Assembly (NCBI GenBank): GCA_024231905.1
Contig: JAAEQC010000041.1
Coordinates: 62,001 to 126,000 of the forward strand
Direction of reading: 5' to 3'
Source: a bacterium
Lineage (GTDB): Bacteria > Krumholzibacteriota > Krumholzibacteriia > LZORAL124-64-63
Length of the DNA: 64,000 nt
Positions 1 through 8,515 of the stretch are shown piece after piece. How positions within the stretch are numbered: position 1 is the first letter of the stretch; each line of letters opens with the position of its first letter. Below the pieces are notes generated by a model. That model saw only the letters and a list, made by a program, of their open reading frames with translations. It did no database searches and was not told where the DNA came from. Position numbers and translations under genes: made by a program.

Positions 1-24
1 CCCGCCACCTCCTCCATGGCCTGA
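1..24 (+). CDS. possible 3' end of an upstream gene (partial)
   Basis: Frame 1 is open from the window edge (last residues P-A-T-S-S-M-A) and stops with TGA at 22-24. It would be the tail of a gene on the left. There is too little to identify it, and chance is possible. Confidence 0.25.
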   Translation, partial: PATSSMA

Positions 25-63
25 GGCCGGCCCGTAACCCAGGACGGGCACCCCGGGAGCGCC

Positions 64-1233
64 GTGACAGATCTTGACGCCACGCCGTCGTCCGCGCCGG
101 ACCGCCGGATCGCGATCCTACGTATTCTCATCAATCTTCTCGCCCTCGCGGCCCTGCTCTACCTCTTCCTGGCCTCCATCGCCCTCTTCGGTGCGGCCTT
201 CAAGCTGGTGGGCAAGGGCTTCAGCCAGCAGCTCATCGCCACCACTACCAATCCGGTGGTCGGCCTGATGATCGGCCTGCTGGCCACGTCCCTCATCCAG
301 AGCTCGTCCTCCACCACGTCCATCGTGGTGGGCATGGTGGCCGGCGGCGCGCTCACGGTCCAGGGCGCCATCCCCATCATCATGGGCGCCAACATGGGAA
401 CCACGGTCACCAACACCCTGGTGGCCATGACGTCGTTGAACCGGCGGTCCGAGTTCCAACGGGCCTTCGCCGGCGCGACCATGCACGACTTCTTCAACCT
501 CATGACCATCGGCATGCTCTTCCCTCTGGAGCAGGCGACGCACTTTCTAGAGCGTTCCGCCACCTGGATGAGCACCCTGCTGGTGGGCGCCGAGGGCCAG
601 AAGTTCCCCAACCCGGTCAAGGCTGTCGTCAAGCCGGTGGTCCACCAGATCCAGGACCTCTTGACGGACACGGCCGGCCTGGTCGGCGGCTGGGCGGCGG
701 CCGTGATGATCACCCTCGCCCTCATCGGCATCTTCGTGGCCCTGGCCTTCCTGACCAAGCTGCTCAAGGGCCTGGTGCTGAAACGCGCCGAGGGCACATT
801 CACCCGCAACGTGCGACACAGCGCACTGATGGCCATGCTCATGGGCCTGATGGTCACCGTCAGCGTCCAGAGCAGCTCCATCACTACGAGCCTGCTGATA
901 CCGCTCATCGGCGCGGGCATCGTGCCTCTGGAGTCGGCCTTCGCCGCCACGCTGGGCGCCAACGTGGGCACCACTGTGACCGCCCTGCTGGCCTCGCTCA
1001 CGGGCACGCCCCAGGCGGTGACCGTGGCGCTGGTCCACCTGATATTCAACATCACCGGCATCGTGGTCATCTACCCCATACCGTTCCTGCGGCGCATCCC
1101 CGTGCGCCTGGCGCGCCTGCTCGCCCTGCGAACCGCGCGCAACCGTTGGTTCGCCCTGGTGTACATGGTGGGTGTCTTCTTTGTGATGCCCTTGCTGTTC
1201 GTATTCATAGACCGGGCCCTGAGGGGCTCCTGA
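64..1233 (+). CDS. Na+/phosphate cotransporter family protein (NptA-like)
   Basis: Predicted 389-residue inner-membrane transporter that moves phosphate with sodium. The two inverted halves typical of the Na/Pi-cotransporter family are visible: a QSSSS motif near residues 79-83 with GANMGTT near 108-114, then a second VQSSS near 268-272 with GANVGTT near 298-304. Several hydrophobic helices surround them. The start is GTG at 64, after the weak purine stretch GGGAG. The protein lacks the C-terminal PhoU-like domain fused in some relatives; that domain is supplied by the gene 16 bp downstream. Substrate specificity for phosphate is inferred from family. Confidence 0.9.
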   Translation: MTDLDATPSSAPDRRIAILRILINLLALAALLYLFLASIALFGAAFKLVGKGFSQQLIATTTNPVVGLMIGLLATSLIQSSSSTTSIVVGMVAGGALTVQGAIPIIMGANMGTTVTNTLVAMTSLNRRSEFQRAFAGATMHDFFNLMTIGMLFPLEQATHFLERSATWMSTLLVGAEGQKFPNPVKAVVKPVVHQIQDLLTDTAGLVGGWAAAVMITLALIGIFVALAFLTKLLKGLVLKRAEGTFTRNVRHSALMAMLMGLMVTVSVQSSSITTSLLIPLIGAGIVPLESAFAATLGANVGTTVTALLASLTGTPQAVTVALVHLIFNITGIVVIYPIPFLRRIPVRLARLLALRTARNRWFALVYMVGVFFVMPLLFVFIDRALRGS

Positions 1234-1249
1234 GATTCCGGAGGAAGCC

Positions 1250-1924
1250 ATGGGATTCGGATCCATCCTCGACCTCTTCCGCTCCGACAACTGGAGCAAC
1301 AATCTGGTCGAGAAGATCAGCGAGATGCTCGAACTGGCCGAGGCCATGTTCGCCTACACGTCGGGCATCATCGTCGAAGGCAAGGACGAGAACGACCGCC
1401 AGGTCATGCTCTACGACCGGGACATCCGCATCAACCACCTGGAGCGGAAGATCCGCCGTCGCGTGGTGTCCCGCCTGTCGGCCCAGACTTCGCAGGCCGA
1501 AGTGCCGTCGGCCCTGATCTTCATGAACGTCGTGAAGGACGGCGAGCGCATGGGCGACTACGTGAAGAACATGTACGAGGTGCGGGCCATGATGCCCGAG
1601 TCGGTCGACTTCAGTCTCTACCACGAGCACCTGGCCGGATTCACCGCCACCATCGAAGATCTCTTCGGACTGGTGCGCCGAGCCTTCGCCGAGAGCGACG
1701 AGGAACTGGCCGGCCAGGTCATCAAGCGGGCCAAGGCCGAGGGCAAGGCCCACGAGGAAGCCATCCGCCAGATCACCGGCAGCGACCTGGGCACCTGCGA
1801 CGCGGTGTGCATCGTGCTCCTGCTGCGGTTCTACAAGCGGATCGTCTCGCACATGAGCAACATAGCGACCACGGTCGTGATGCCGGTGGACATGATCGAC
1901 TTCTACGACGAGCCGGAGGAGTAG
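1250..1924 (+). CDS. PhoU/DUF47-like partner of the Na/Pi transporter
   Basis: 224-residue soluble, helix-rich, highly charged protein. Its arrangement (N-terminal NNLVEKISEMLELAEAMF, central acidic/basic helices, repeated E/D-rich segments) matches the PhoU-like domain that in other bacteria is fused to Na/Pi cotransporters. It starts 16 bp after the transporter stop with a GGAGG ribosome site at about 1240-1244, so the two form an operon. Likely role: cytoplasmic control of phosphate uptake. The family call rests on context and general helical pattern rather than on one diagnostic motif. Confidence 0.75.
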   Translation: MGFGSILDLFRSDNWSNNLVEKISEMLELAEAMFAYTSGIIVEGKDENDRQVMLYDRDIRINHLERKIRRRVVSRLSAQTSQAEVPSALIFMNVVKDGERMGDYVKNMYEVRAMMPESVDFSLYHEHLAGFTATIEDLFGLVRRAFAESDEELAGQVIKRAKAEGKAHEEAIRQITGSDLGTCDAVCIVLLLRFYKRIVSHMSNIATTVVMPVDMIDFYDEPEE

Positions 1925-1947
1925 AGAGGGTCCCCAGGGGCCTTTTT

Positions 1948-1975
1948 GCGCAGCCCTATCCAGGATAGGCTGCGC
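1948..1975. repeat. inverted repeat (hairpin) after the transporter operon
   Basis: Arms GCGCAGCC-C-TATCC and GGATAGGCTGCGC pair almost perfectly with one bulged C. A T-run precedes it on the + strand, so it is not a canonical terminator in either direction, but it lies between convergent operons and may stop transcription. Confidence 0.45.
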
Positions 1976-2010
1976 GGTCGCCCGGAACTCACGCCCCGAT
2001 CAGGGGATTC

Positions 2011-2024
2011 GTTGGGATGCCAAC
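2011..2024. repeat. 14-bp dyad GTTGGGATGCCAAC, copy 1
   Basis: Arms GTTGG/CCAAC around GATG. The identical 14-mer occurs again at 36643-36656, upstream of a BlaI-type regulator. Both copies are intergenic. A protein-binding site or chance are both possible. Confidence 0.3.
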
Positions 2025-2040
2025 CAACTTCGCGGACAAG

Positions 2041-2062
2041 CCCCCCGGTTCACGCCGGGGGG
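2041..2062. terminator. GC-rich hairpin at convergent gene ends
   Basis: Perfect 8-bp arms CCCCCCGG / CCGGGGGG with a 6-nt loop. It overlaps the stop codon of the leftward glycosyltransferase gene. On the + strand it is followed by a modest T-containing stretch. Probable transcription stop for one or both operons. Confidence 0.5.
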
Positions 2063-3081
2063 TTCTCCATTTCCAGGAACAACCGCGCCACCTCCGCCGC
2101 CACGTGGGTCGGCGAGGCCTGCCGGCTCCCGGCGTAGGTGCAAACATGGGGATCGCCGGGGCAACGGTCGCGGCAGAATCCGGGCTCGGGTAGGACCGTG
2201 ATGCCCTCGCTCCCGAGCGGACCCCACAGGGCCGGCTCACTGGACGGCAACGGGCAGTACAACGACACGGTGGGCACTCCCAGCGCCGCCGCCATGTGCA
2301 GGGGACCGGTGCTGGTGGCTACGAGGACATCCAGGGCCGCCAACCGCACCATGGTAGGCCGGATACCCAGACCGCGCAGGGGGTAGAGGACGCCCTCGAG
2401 TCCGTCCACCACGGGCGGCGGCGCCATGTCCGTGATCATCACCTGCAGGCGCGGGTCCTTGGTCAGCAACCTCGCGAGTTCCGCCCAACGCGCGGGCTCC
2501 CAGTTGGGGGCCGAGGCGCCGCTGGTGGTCTGCAGGCCCACGATCCGGCGGCCGGGGGCGCCCCACTCGGACCGGCAATGCTCGACCGCTTCACGCTCCC
2601 GTTCGGAGAGAAACAGCCGCGGATCCGTGTCTTCCGGCTCCACCCCCAGGACCCGCACCAGGTCCATGGAGTAGGCGCTCTCGTGCTGCCCTTTGCGCAG
2701 TTTGCGGGACATGACCGGCCGCGTGAGCGACAGGGCGTGGTAGAGGGTGATGCCGTGGCCGTAGCGTCGCGGGATACCCGCCGCGGCCAGCAGGTATGCC
2801 ATGCGCGCGTCGGCCAGGGCCATCAGGCCGTGGGTGAAGCGATGGCGCCGCAATTCGCCCACACGGGCCCAGAAGGACGGCCAGCGGGTGGCGGGTCGAA
2901 AGTCGTCGGTGAGGACCGCATCCACGTGCGGATCGTGGGCGAAGAGCTCGCGGGTGTAGCCGCGCACCAGGACGCCCACGTAGGCGTCCGGCCAGCGGCG
3001 CTTGATCTCCCGCGGCAGGGCGGTGGCCAGGACCACGTCGCCGAGACGGTCCTGGCGGCAGATGAGGATGCGCTTCTGCAT
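2050..3081 (-). CDS. glycosyltransferase family 9 (heptosyltransferase-like)
   Basis: 343-residue cytoplasmic enzyme expected to transfer a sugar (heptose in characterised relatives) from an ADP-sugar to an envelope polysaccharide or LPS core. The N-terminus ILICRQDRLGDVVLATALP is the GT9 glycine loop, and the C-terminal half has the donor-site pattern STGPLHMAAALGVPTVSLYCP. ATG at 3081 was chosen because it sits directly before this motif; the longer reading begins with TTG and adds a Pro/Ala-rich stretch. It lies downstream of two outer-membrane-protein genes on the same strand, with a 64-bp gap. Acceptor unknown. Confidence 0.85.
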   Translation of the reverse strand: MQKRILICRQDRLGDVVLATALPREIKRRWPDAYVGVLVRGYTRELFAHDPHVDAVLTDDFRPATRWPSFWARVGELRRHRFTHGLMALADARMAYLLAAAGIPRRYGHGITLYHALSLTRPVMSRKLRKGQHESAYSMDLVRVLGVEPEDTDPRLFLSEREREAVEHCRSEWGAPGRRIVGLQTTSGASAPNWEPARWAELARLLTKDPRLQVMITDMAPPPVVDGLEGVLYPLRGLGIRPTMVRLAALDVLVATSTGPLHMAAALGVPTVSLYCPLPSSEPALWGPLGSEGITVLPEPGFCRDRCPGDPHVCTYAGSRQASPTHVAAEVARLFLEMENPPA

Positions 3082-3145
3082 GGCGCCGAGAATGGGCGGC
3101 GCCGGGGCGGCGGGCAAGGGGAAATGCCGCCCCGGCAGAGAAGGA

Positions 3146-3775
3146 TCAGAAGAGGACGGAGAGGCCGAGGCGGGCCTGGTCGGGCGTGACCCTCCAGATC
3201 CGGTGATCGACCTTCGTGTACCGGTCCTCCATGGACTTCAGGTATCTCACTTCGAGACCGTACTCGCCCATGAGGCTCAGATCCGGTGCGAAGAAGTACT
3301 CGATACCGATCACCGCACCGACACCCAGATACCAGGAACGACTGATCCAACGTGACGTGGATGCCGCTTCACCCGGTGTCGACCTGGTGTGTTCCGATTC
3401 CTCGTAATCGATGCCTACCAGAGGTCCGGCGCCCCAGTAGAACCGGGTCCGGTCGCGGAACGGGGACAGGAAAAGCCGGGTGGCAGAGATCTCGCAGGCG
3501 TACCGCATGTTGCGGCTGTAGCTCTGGTCGTGCCGATCCTGTTCATCATCCTCCACCACCGGGCTCAAGCCGATGCGCCAACCGCGGTCAGGGGAGGACA
3601 CCCGTTTCCAGGAGATGGCCGAACCCTCGAAAGAGGCGAGCCGGAAATTCGAATCGATCCGGAACTCCAGACCGGAGCGTGGTTCCTCGAGTTCGACCGC
3701 TTCTCCCGCTGTCGCGACGAGGCAACAGACCAGGGCGGCCATCACTGTCATGAACTGGGTCTTGTTCGTGTTCAT
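3146..3775 (-). CDS. predicted outer-membrane beta-barrel protein
   Basis: 209 residues with a signal peptide (hydrophobic residues about 8-25, cleavage near AGEAVE), then alternating polar/aromatic strands such as RTRFYWGAGPLVGIDYEE. It ends in hydrophobic LGLSVLF, whose terminal Phe is typical of outer-membrane beta-barrels. Its start overlaps the stop of the upstream gene by ATGA at 3772-3775, so the two are translationally coupled. Function unknown. Confidence 0.7.
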   Translation of the reverse strand: MNTNKTQFMTVMAALVCCLVATAGEAVELEEPRSGLEFRIDSNFRLASFEGSAISWKRVSSPDRGWRIGLSPVVEDDEQDRHDQSYSRNMRYACEISATRLFLSPFRDRTRFYWGAGPLVGIDYEESEHTRSTPGEAASTSRWISRSWYLGVGAVIGIEYFFAPDLSLMGEYGLEVRYLKSMEDRYTKVDHRIWRVTPDQARLGLSVLF

Positions 3776-4827
3776 CGGTTTCCACTTTCCCCTGCTAGGT
3801 CACCGCCGAAACCGGTGACGATTCCTAGATGGACACCTTGTTCGAGATGGTCGTGGTGCCGTTGATCGTTCTCGAAGTAATCGCCGCGGAACTCCGACAT
3901 GAAGGCGTAGGCCAGTTCGAATTCCCCCAACAGACGCCAACCGCCGCCCAGTTCGTATTCGACGCCGGCGCCGATAACGATCGCCTCCTCGACCCTGTCC
4001 CCCCGGTGGCCCGGCCAGGAGATCGAGGAGAACTCGGTTCTGACGCCCACGGTCCAGAATGGATCGACACGTCCGGGGCGGACCAGCGAGCGGAAGTACT
4101 GGACAGAGAGGGCGGCCGCATAAGCCGTCCGATCGTTCTCGTTTCCCCGGGACCGGGTCTCGGCGAACTCGCCGGAGATGGAGGCTCCCAGGCGCAATCC
4201 GTGATGCTCGTCGAACATGTGGCGCCAGGCGAGTCCGAATCCACCACGCCTTTCCAGCGCCAGACCGGATCCGATCCTGAACTCCAGTGCCCGCCCACCG
4301 CCGGCAGCCAGGTCGTCACGCCTGTCCCAGTCCCAGCCCCGGCCGACGGGGTAGACAGTGGCCATGAAACCCAGGGTGCGGATCCTGTTGACCCCGTCGA
4401 TTTCGGGCATGTAGACGCCATGCACCGCCAAGCGGCGGCCACGGACCGTAAAAAAAGGCAGCACCCCCATGTGGGGTATGCCGCGTAGGAGACTCTCGCT
4501 CTCAGCCCGCACCAGTTGCGCACCCAGTTCGAAAGGCCCCAGGAGTCGGAATCGTCCGCCCAGTGCCCAGTGGGTATTCGGCTTGGCGAAGGAATCCCGG
4601 TAGAATCCCGCCGACAGCTCCAACGCCGCCCGCCGCCCCCGGTCGAAGGTCCAGTGCAGACCCCCACCCGGATTGAAGCTCCGGATGCCGTCTTCCGGCT
4701 CGGTGTTGAAGTGGTAAGAAGCGCCGTAGATGTTGATGCCGACCTGGCCCCGGGCAGCCCCCGCGCTTCCGCTCAGGATCATCAAGAGGACGAAGAATAC
4801 AACGGCGCCGCGCAACCGCAGACCCAT
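3772..4827 (-). CDS. secreted hypothetical protein, probable outer-membrane barrel
   Basis: About 351 residues. A signal peptide (GAVVFFVLLMILSGSAGAARG) is followed by long alternation of glycine and aromatic residues, consistent with a beta-barrel of outer-membrane porin-like shape. ATG at 4827 is preferred; an in-frame GTG at 4839 is the alternative. It is first in a leftward operon with the small barrel gene and, beyond it, the glycosyltransferase. I do not recognise a named family. Confidence 0.6.
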   Translation of the reverse strand: MGLRLRGAVVFFVLLMILSGSAGAARGQVGINIYGASYHFNTEPEDGIRSFNPGGGLHWTFDRGRRAALELSAGFYRDSFAKPNTHWALGGRFRLLGPFELGAQLVRAESESLLRGIPHMGVLPFFTVRGRRLAVHGVYMPEIDGVNRIRTLGFMATVYPVGRGWDWDRRDDLAAGGGRALEFRIGSGLALERRGGFGLAWRHMFDEHHGLRLGASISGEFAETRSRGNENDRTAYAAALSVQYFRSLVRPGRVDPFWTVGVRTEFSSISWPGHRGDRVEEAIVIGAGVEYELGGGWRLLGEFELAYAFMSEFRGDYFENDQRHHDHLEQGVHLGIVTGFGGDLAGESGNR

Positions 4828-4910
4828 GGATAACCGCACCTGGATGGATTAATCAAACTCTCATCGATACGTTGGGATCATGACGGATCGGCAGGCGAGC
4901 GTCAACCCGC

Positions 4911-6113
4911 TCACCTTCCAAGGACCGCGTAACAGACCACTTCCTGGGCCTCGGGCACGTCGTCCTCGTCGAACACCGCGCCCTGGGATCCCGACGCCGT
5001 CAGCCGGGCCAGAACGATGCCGCGAACCATGAGCACCCGGCCGTCGCCCAGGAAGACCAGGTCGTCGTGGCCCGGGTCGCCGGGGCAGCGCACGTGGGCC
5101 TCATGGAGCCACGCACCATCGGGGCTGAACACGTCGTAGGACTTGAAGATGCCCGCGGGCAGGTCCATGTCGCTACGAGCGTGTTCGACCCACAGGTTGC
5201 CGTCCTCGGCCACGCGCAGGCCGGCCAGGGTCTGCTCGGTCTGCTCCACTTCCCAGGTGATGTCGAAGGGGAGCCGCTGGTCCTGCACTTCGAAGAGCTC
5301 GTTCATGCGGTCGATCTCTCGCTGGGCCCGAGGCACGGGCTCGAACCGGCGGCCCAGGGTGAGGACCGGGGAACCGTCGGCGGCGGCGAGGTCGATGAGG
5401 TAGGAGTTGCGATCACGGGCGGCGTACACCCGGCCGTCGGCGTCCAGGGCGTGGGCGCCGAGGAAGGCGGCCAACATCTCGCGTTCCACGAAGTGGGCAC
5501 GCTGGAAATCGAGTTCCGTGTTGTGTTCGGCGAAGCGGACGGTCTCCTGCCCCTGCTCGTCGATGGCGATGAGGTAGGACTGGCGCGACTGCCCGTTCTC
5601 CGTGGGCGCCTGGAAGAGTCCGCCGACGATCATTCTTCCGGCGCGGCTCGTGCAGCTGGAGACCATGGTGAACCCGCCCTCGGCGCCGCCGGTGGTGCCG
5701 ATCATGACGTTGTCCGCCGGCGTGCCGTCCAGGTTCAGGCGGATGAGCTTGCCCGGGAACTGCTGGGCCAGAGCCAACGTGCCGTCGGGCATGAACATCA
5801 TGCCCTGGGGCGTACGGACCTCGCCGGGGCCTTCGCCCTCGCGACTGAGGGTGCCGCTGACCACGCCGTCCCGGTCCACGACCGTCACCTGGCTGAGCTG
5901 TTGGTCCATGAGGTAGACGTTGCCGTCGGCATCGCTCATGGCCTCGACCATGAGCCCGAACATGAGATCCGCGTCAGGACCGCCCACTCGCCATTCCTCG
6001 GAGACATCGATGACCACCGGAGCGCGCAGGGGCCGTTCCGAGATCACGGGCTCCGGACCGGCCAGAACGGGGACGGCGAACAGCGCCAGAAGGCAGCAGA
6101 CGAGGCGGAGCAT
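4911..6113 (-). CDS. secreted 6-bladed beta-propeller protein
   Basis: 400 residues with a signal peptide (LVCCLLALFAVPVLAGPEP). Blade-like units follow, such as DADGNVYLMDQQLSQVTVVD, the phrase SREGEGPGEVRTPQGMMF, and later DADGRVYAARDRNSYLID. This matches the 6-bladed (BF3871/NHL-like) propeller family common in Bacteroidota and relatives. A paralogue at 38673-39905 shares the order LGG/VGG, DxxGNVYxxDxQLxQVxVV and GEGPGEMRNP. The exported propeller may bind ligands or proteins; no enzymatic residues are evident. Transcribed alone. Confidence 0.75.
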   Translation of the reverse strand: MLRLVCCLLALFAVPVLAGPEPVISERPLRAPVVIDVSEEWRVGGPDADLMFGLMVEAMSDADGNVYLMDQQLSQVTVVDRDGVVSGTLSREGEGPGEVRTPQGMMFMPDGTLALAQQFPGKLIRLNLDGTPADNVMIGTTGGAEGGFTMVSSCTSRAGRMIVGGLFQAPTENGQSRQSYLIAIDEQGQETVRFAEHNTELDFQRAHFVEREMLAAFLGAHALDADGRVYAARDRNSYLIDLAAADGSPVLTLGRRFEPVPRAQREIDRMNELFEVQDQRLPFDITWEVEQTEQTLAGLRVAEDGNLWVEHARSDMDLPAGIFKSYDVFSPDGAWLHEAHVRCPGDPGHDDLVFLGDGRVLMVRGIVLARLTASGSQGAVFDEDDVPEAQEVVCYAVLGR

Positions 6114-6229
6114 GGGCGGAGCCTTTCGTTGAGTGCGCGAATCCCGTTTCCTACGCCCCGCGTCACTCGGGGTTGCGCCGGGCTCGTCCAGAGACGTTAT
6201 TTCGGGGCGCTACCCCACAGGAGACCCTC

Positions 6230-6709
6230 ATGAAACGTCTGTTCCTGACCCTGACTCTCGTTCTCGCCCTCCCGCTGGCCACCCTCGCCGCCCTCGCTCC
6301 CGACGGCGGACCGCCGGCCCAGGTCCACGTGGAGTTCCGTTTCGCCCACGCGGAATCCGGTCCCGACCGCGAAGCCTTCCAGCTGGACGGCGCCACCTGG
6401 CACCTGGATCCAGAGATCCTGCTGGACGAGTCCGCCTTCGCCCTGGCCAGCGCCCGCCGCGGCCGCGGGGACGTGTGGCACGTGGAAGTCATCCTCACCG
6501 AGGACGGCGCGCGGCTGCTGGGCGAGATCACCACCGGGAACCTGGAGCGCCGGCTCGGCATGGTCGTGGACGGGAAGCTCCTGTCGGCGCCGATCATCCG
6601 GGCGCCCATCACCCAGGGCCGGGCCCTCATCAGCGGTAACATCGGCGAGTACGAAGCGCGACGGATCGCGGCCGGAGTCATGGCCCGCCACGCCGTCCAG
6701 AGCGACTGA
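6230..6709 (+). CDS. stand-alone SecD P1-like domain protein, exported
   Basis: 159 residues. Signal peptide from ATG at 6230 (MKRLFLTLTLVLALPLATLAA) with ribosome site AGGAG at 6219-6223. The mature part resembles the first periplasmic (P1) domain of SecD/SecDF: LTEDGARLLGEITTGN, then RLGMVVDGKLLSAPIIR, then GRALISGNIGEYEARRIA. In SecD this domain is followed by six membrane helices; here nothing follows. Role unknown; it could bind exported chains or be a recruited fold. The SecD similarity is judged by eye. Confidence 0.65.
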   Translation: MKRLFLTLTLVLALPLATLAALAPDGGPPAQVHVEFRFAHAESGPDREAFQLDGATWHLDPEILLDESAFALASARRGRGDVWHVEVILTEDGARLLGEITTGNLERRLGMVVDGKLLSAPIIRAPITQGRALISGNIGEYEARRIAAGVMARHAVQSD

Positions 6710-6802
6710 AAATCCCTGTCAACAAAGGATTTTCCGGCACGGCGTTCGCCGGTGTGCGATAATCGATGGCTCATTGACACCGGCACCGAGGAGATCCCGG
6801 CC

Positions 6803-8515
6803 ATGCGCACCACTTTGCTCGTCATCATACTCGTCCTGACCGCCTCCGCCGCCCACGCCCAGACTTGGGCCCTAGGCGACACCCTGACGGTCATCCAGCG
6901 TCCCCTGCCCAACATCCCGAGCTTCGTCCTGGTGGGCGACCACCTGGAAGTAACCTGTGCGGCGACGGCCAGCGCCTCGGGCTGGACCGTGAACCTGGAG
7001 CGGGGCGGACTGGACATCCCCCTGAGCGTGACCAGCGCCGTCCGGGACACGGACACGGGCTGGTGGACCTTGCGGGCGCCCATGCCCGCGGTCCCCGTGC
7101 TCGACGTGTACGACCTGCACGTGACCGCCGACGGCGGCATCGACGATACGGCCCGCCACGCGGTCAGGCCCCTGGCCACCTTCCCCAGCGACTTCTACTT
7201 CGTCCACGTCACCGACACCCACCTGCCCACGCACCTTTACTGGGACCAGTCCGGCTCCCGCAGCGACAGCACCTCGACCATGGATCTGCGCGCCATCTGC
7301 GAGGACGTGAACGTCATCGACCCGGCCTTCCTCCTGATCACCGGCGACTTCGTCAACGAGGGCGAGTGCGAAGACTACCTGGACCTGCGCTACTACAGCC
7401 GCGCCCAGCGGCAGCTGTACGAGTTCGACGTGCCCGTCTTCCTCTCCGCGGGCAACCACGATCTCGGCGGCTGGGACGACACGCCCCCCAGCGACGGCAC
7501 CGCCCGCCGCGACTGGTGGCGCTTCTTCGGCTGGAAAATCCTCGACGCCCCACCGGCCAGCCGCCCCTGGGTCACCCAGGACTTCAGCTTCGACTACGGC
7601 GCCGTCCACTTCACGGGCCTGGAGGCCTACGACAACTACGACGGCTGGCGCTACTCCACCTACGGCGGCGAGAGCTTCGTCTCCAGCCAGTTCACCTGGC
7701 TCCAGCAGGACCTGGCCGCGGCCGCCGGCGCCCACGCCCGGGTGCTCTTCTACCACTTCGATTTCCAGAACGAGATCAACCTGAACAGCCTGGGCGTGGA
7801 CATGGCCCTCTGGGGCCACACCCACCGGAATTCGGAAGACGCGAGCCACCCCTACGACATCTCCACCGACAACGCCAGCCGCGGCACCCGCGCCTTCCGG
7901 CTCGTCCGCTGGCAGAACAGCGCCCTGAACGCCCGGCCCACGCTCTATGCCGGCTCCTCGGGCCAAGTCCTGACCACGAACTTCACGCCCGCCAATGACG
8001 GTACCCACGACCTGGTCACCGTCACCGTCGGCAACGGCCATCCGGAGCGCTTTCAGTACGGCCAGGTGCGGGTGCGCATGCCCCTGGCCCCGGCCTACGC
8101 GGTCACCGGCGGTACCCTGGCCCAGGTGGACGGCTCGGGCGCCACGGCTCTCTGCTACGTGGACGCAGACATTCCCGCGGGCGGCAACCTGACGGTCACG
8201 GTCCAGGCCCTGCACAACTCTGCGGTGGAGGTGCCCACGGCGGCGATGCTGACCGGCGTTGCCCCGAACCCGTTCAACCCCCGGACGATAATCCGCTACC
8301 ACCTGCCGGCCGCGGCGGACGTGCGACTCTCGGTCTTCGACCTGCGGGGACGCGAGCTCGCCGTGCTGGTGGACGGACGCCGTGAGGCCGGCGACCACGC
8401 CGAATCGTGGACGGCGCGTGCCCATGACGGCACGACTCTCCCTTCGGGCGTCTATCTGGTGGGATTCCGGTCGGGCGGCTACAACGAGACGCGCAAGATC
8501 ACGTTGATGAAGTGA
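6803..8515 (+). CDS. secreted metallophosphoesterase with C-terminal sorting (T9SS/FlgD-like) domain
   Basis: 570 residues. ATG at 6803 gives a clean signal peptide (MRTTLLVIILVLTASAAHAQ). Calcineurin-like motifs appear in order: FVHVTDTHLP (DxH), LITGDFVNEG (GDxxN), LSAGNHDLGG (GNHD) and LWGHTHRNSE (GHTH), which together bind two metals. The last about 85 residues start with VAPNPFNPRTIIRYHLP, continue FDLRGRELAVLVDG, and end SGVYLVGFRSG...RKITLMK, the type A C-terminal sorting/FlgD Ig-like domain. Predicted cell-surface or released phosphoesterase; substrate unknown. Confidence 0.85.
   Translation: MRTTLLVIILVLTASAAHAQTWALGDTLTVIQRPLPNIPSFVLVGDHLEVTCAATASASGWTVNLERGGLDIPLSVTSAVRDTDTGWWTLRAPMPAVPVLDVYDLHVTADGGIDDTARHAVRPLATFPSDFYFVHVTDTHLPTHLYWDQSGSRSDSTSTMDLRAICEDVNVIDPAFLLITGDFVNEGECEDYLDLRYYSRAQRQLYEFDVPVFLSAGNHDLGGWDDTPPSDGTARRDWWRFFGWKILDAPPASRPWVTQDFSFDYGAVHFTGLEAYDNYDGWRYSTYGGESFVSSQFTWLQQDLAAAAGAHARVLFYHFDFQNEINLNSLGVDMALWGHTHRNSEDASHPYDISTDNASRGTRAFRLVRWQNSALNARPTLYAGSSGQVLTTNFTPANDGTHDLVTVTVGNGHPERFQYGQVRVRMPLAPAYAVTGGTLAQVDGSGATALCYVDADIPAGGNLTVTVQALHNSAVEVPTAAMLTGVAPNPFNPRTIIRYHLPAAADVRLSVFDLRGRELAVLVDGRREAGDHAESWTARAHDGTTLPSGVYLVGFRSGGYNETRKITLMK

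Noticed and set aside
6709-6733. Hairpin AAAATCC/GGATTTT after the SecD-P1-like gene
   Set aside because: Weak stem with A/T closing pairs and no T-run beyond the stem; too uncertain to list as a terminator.
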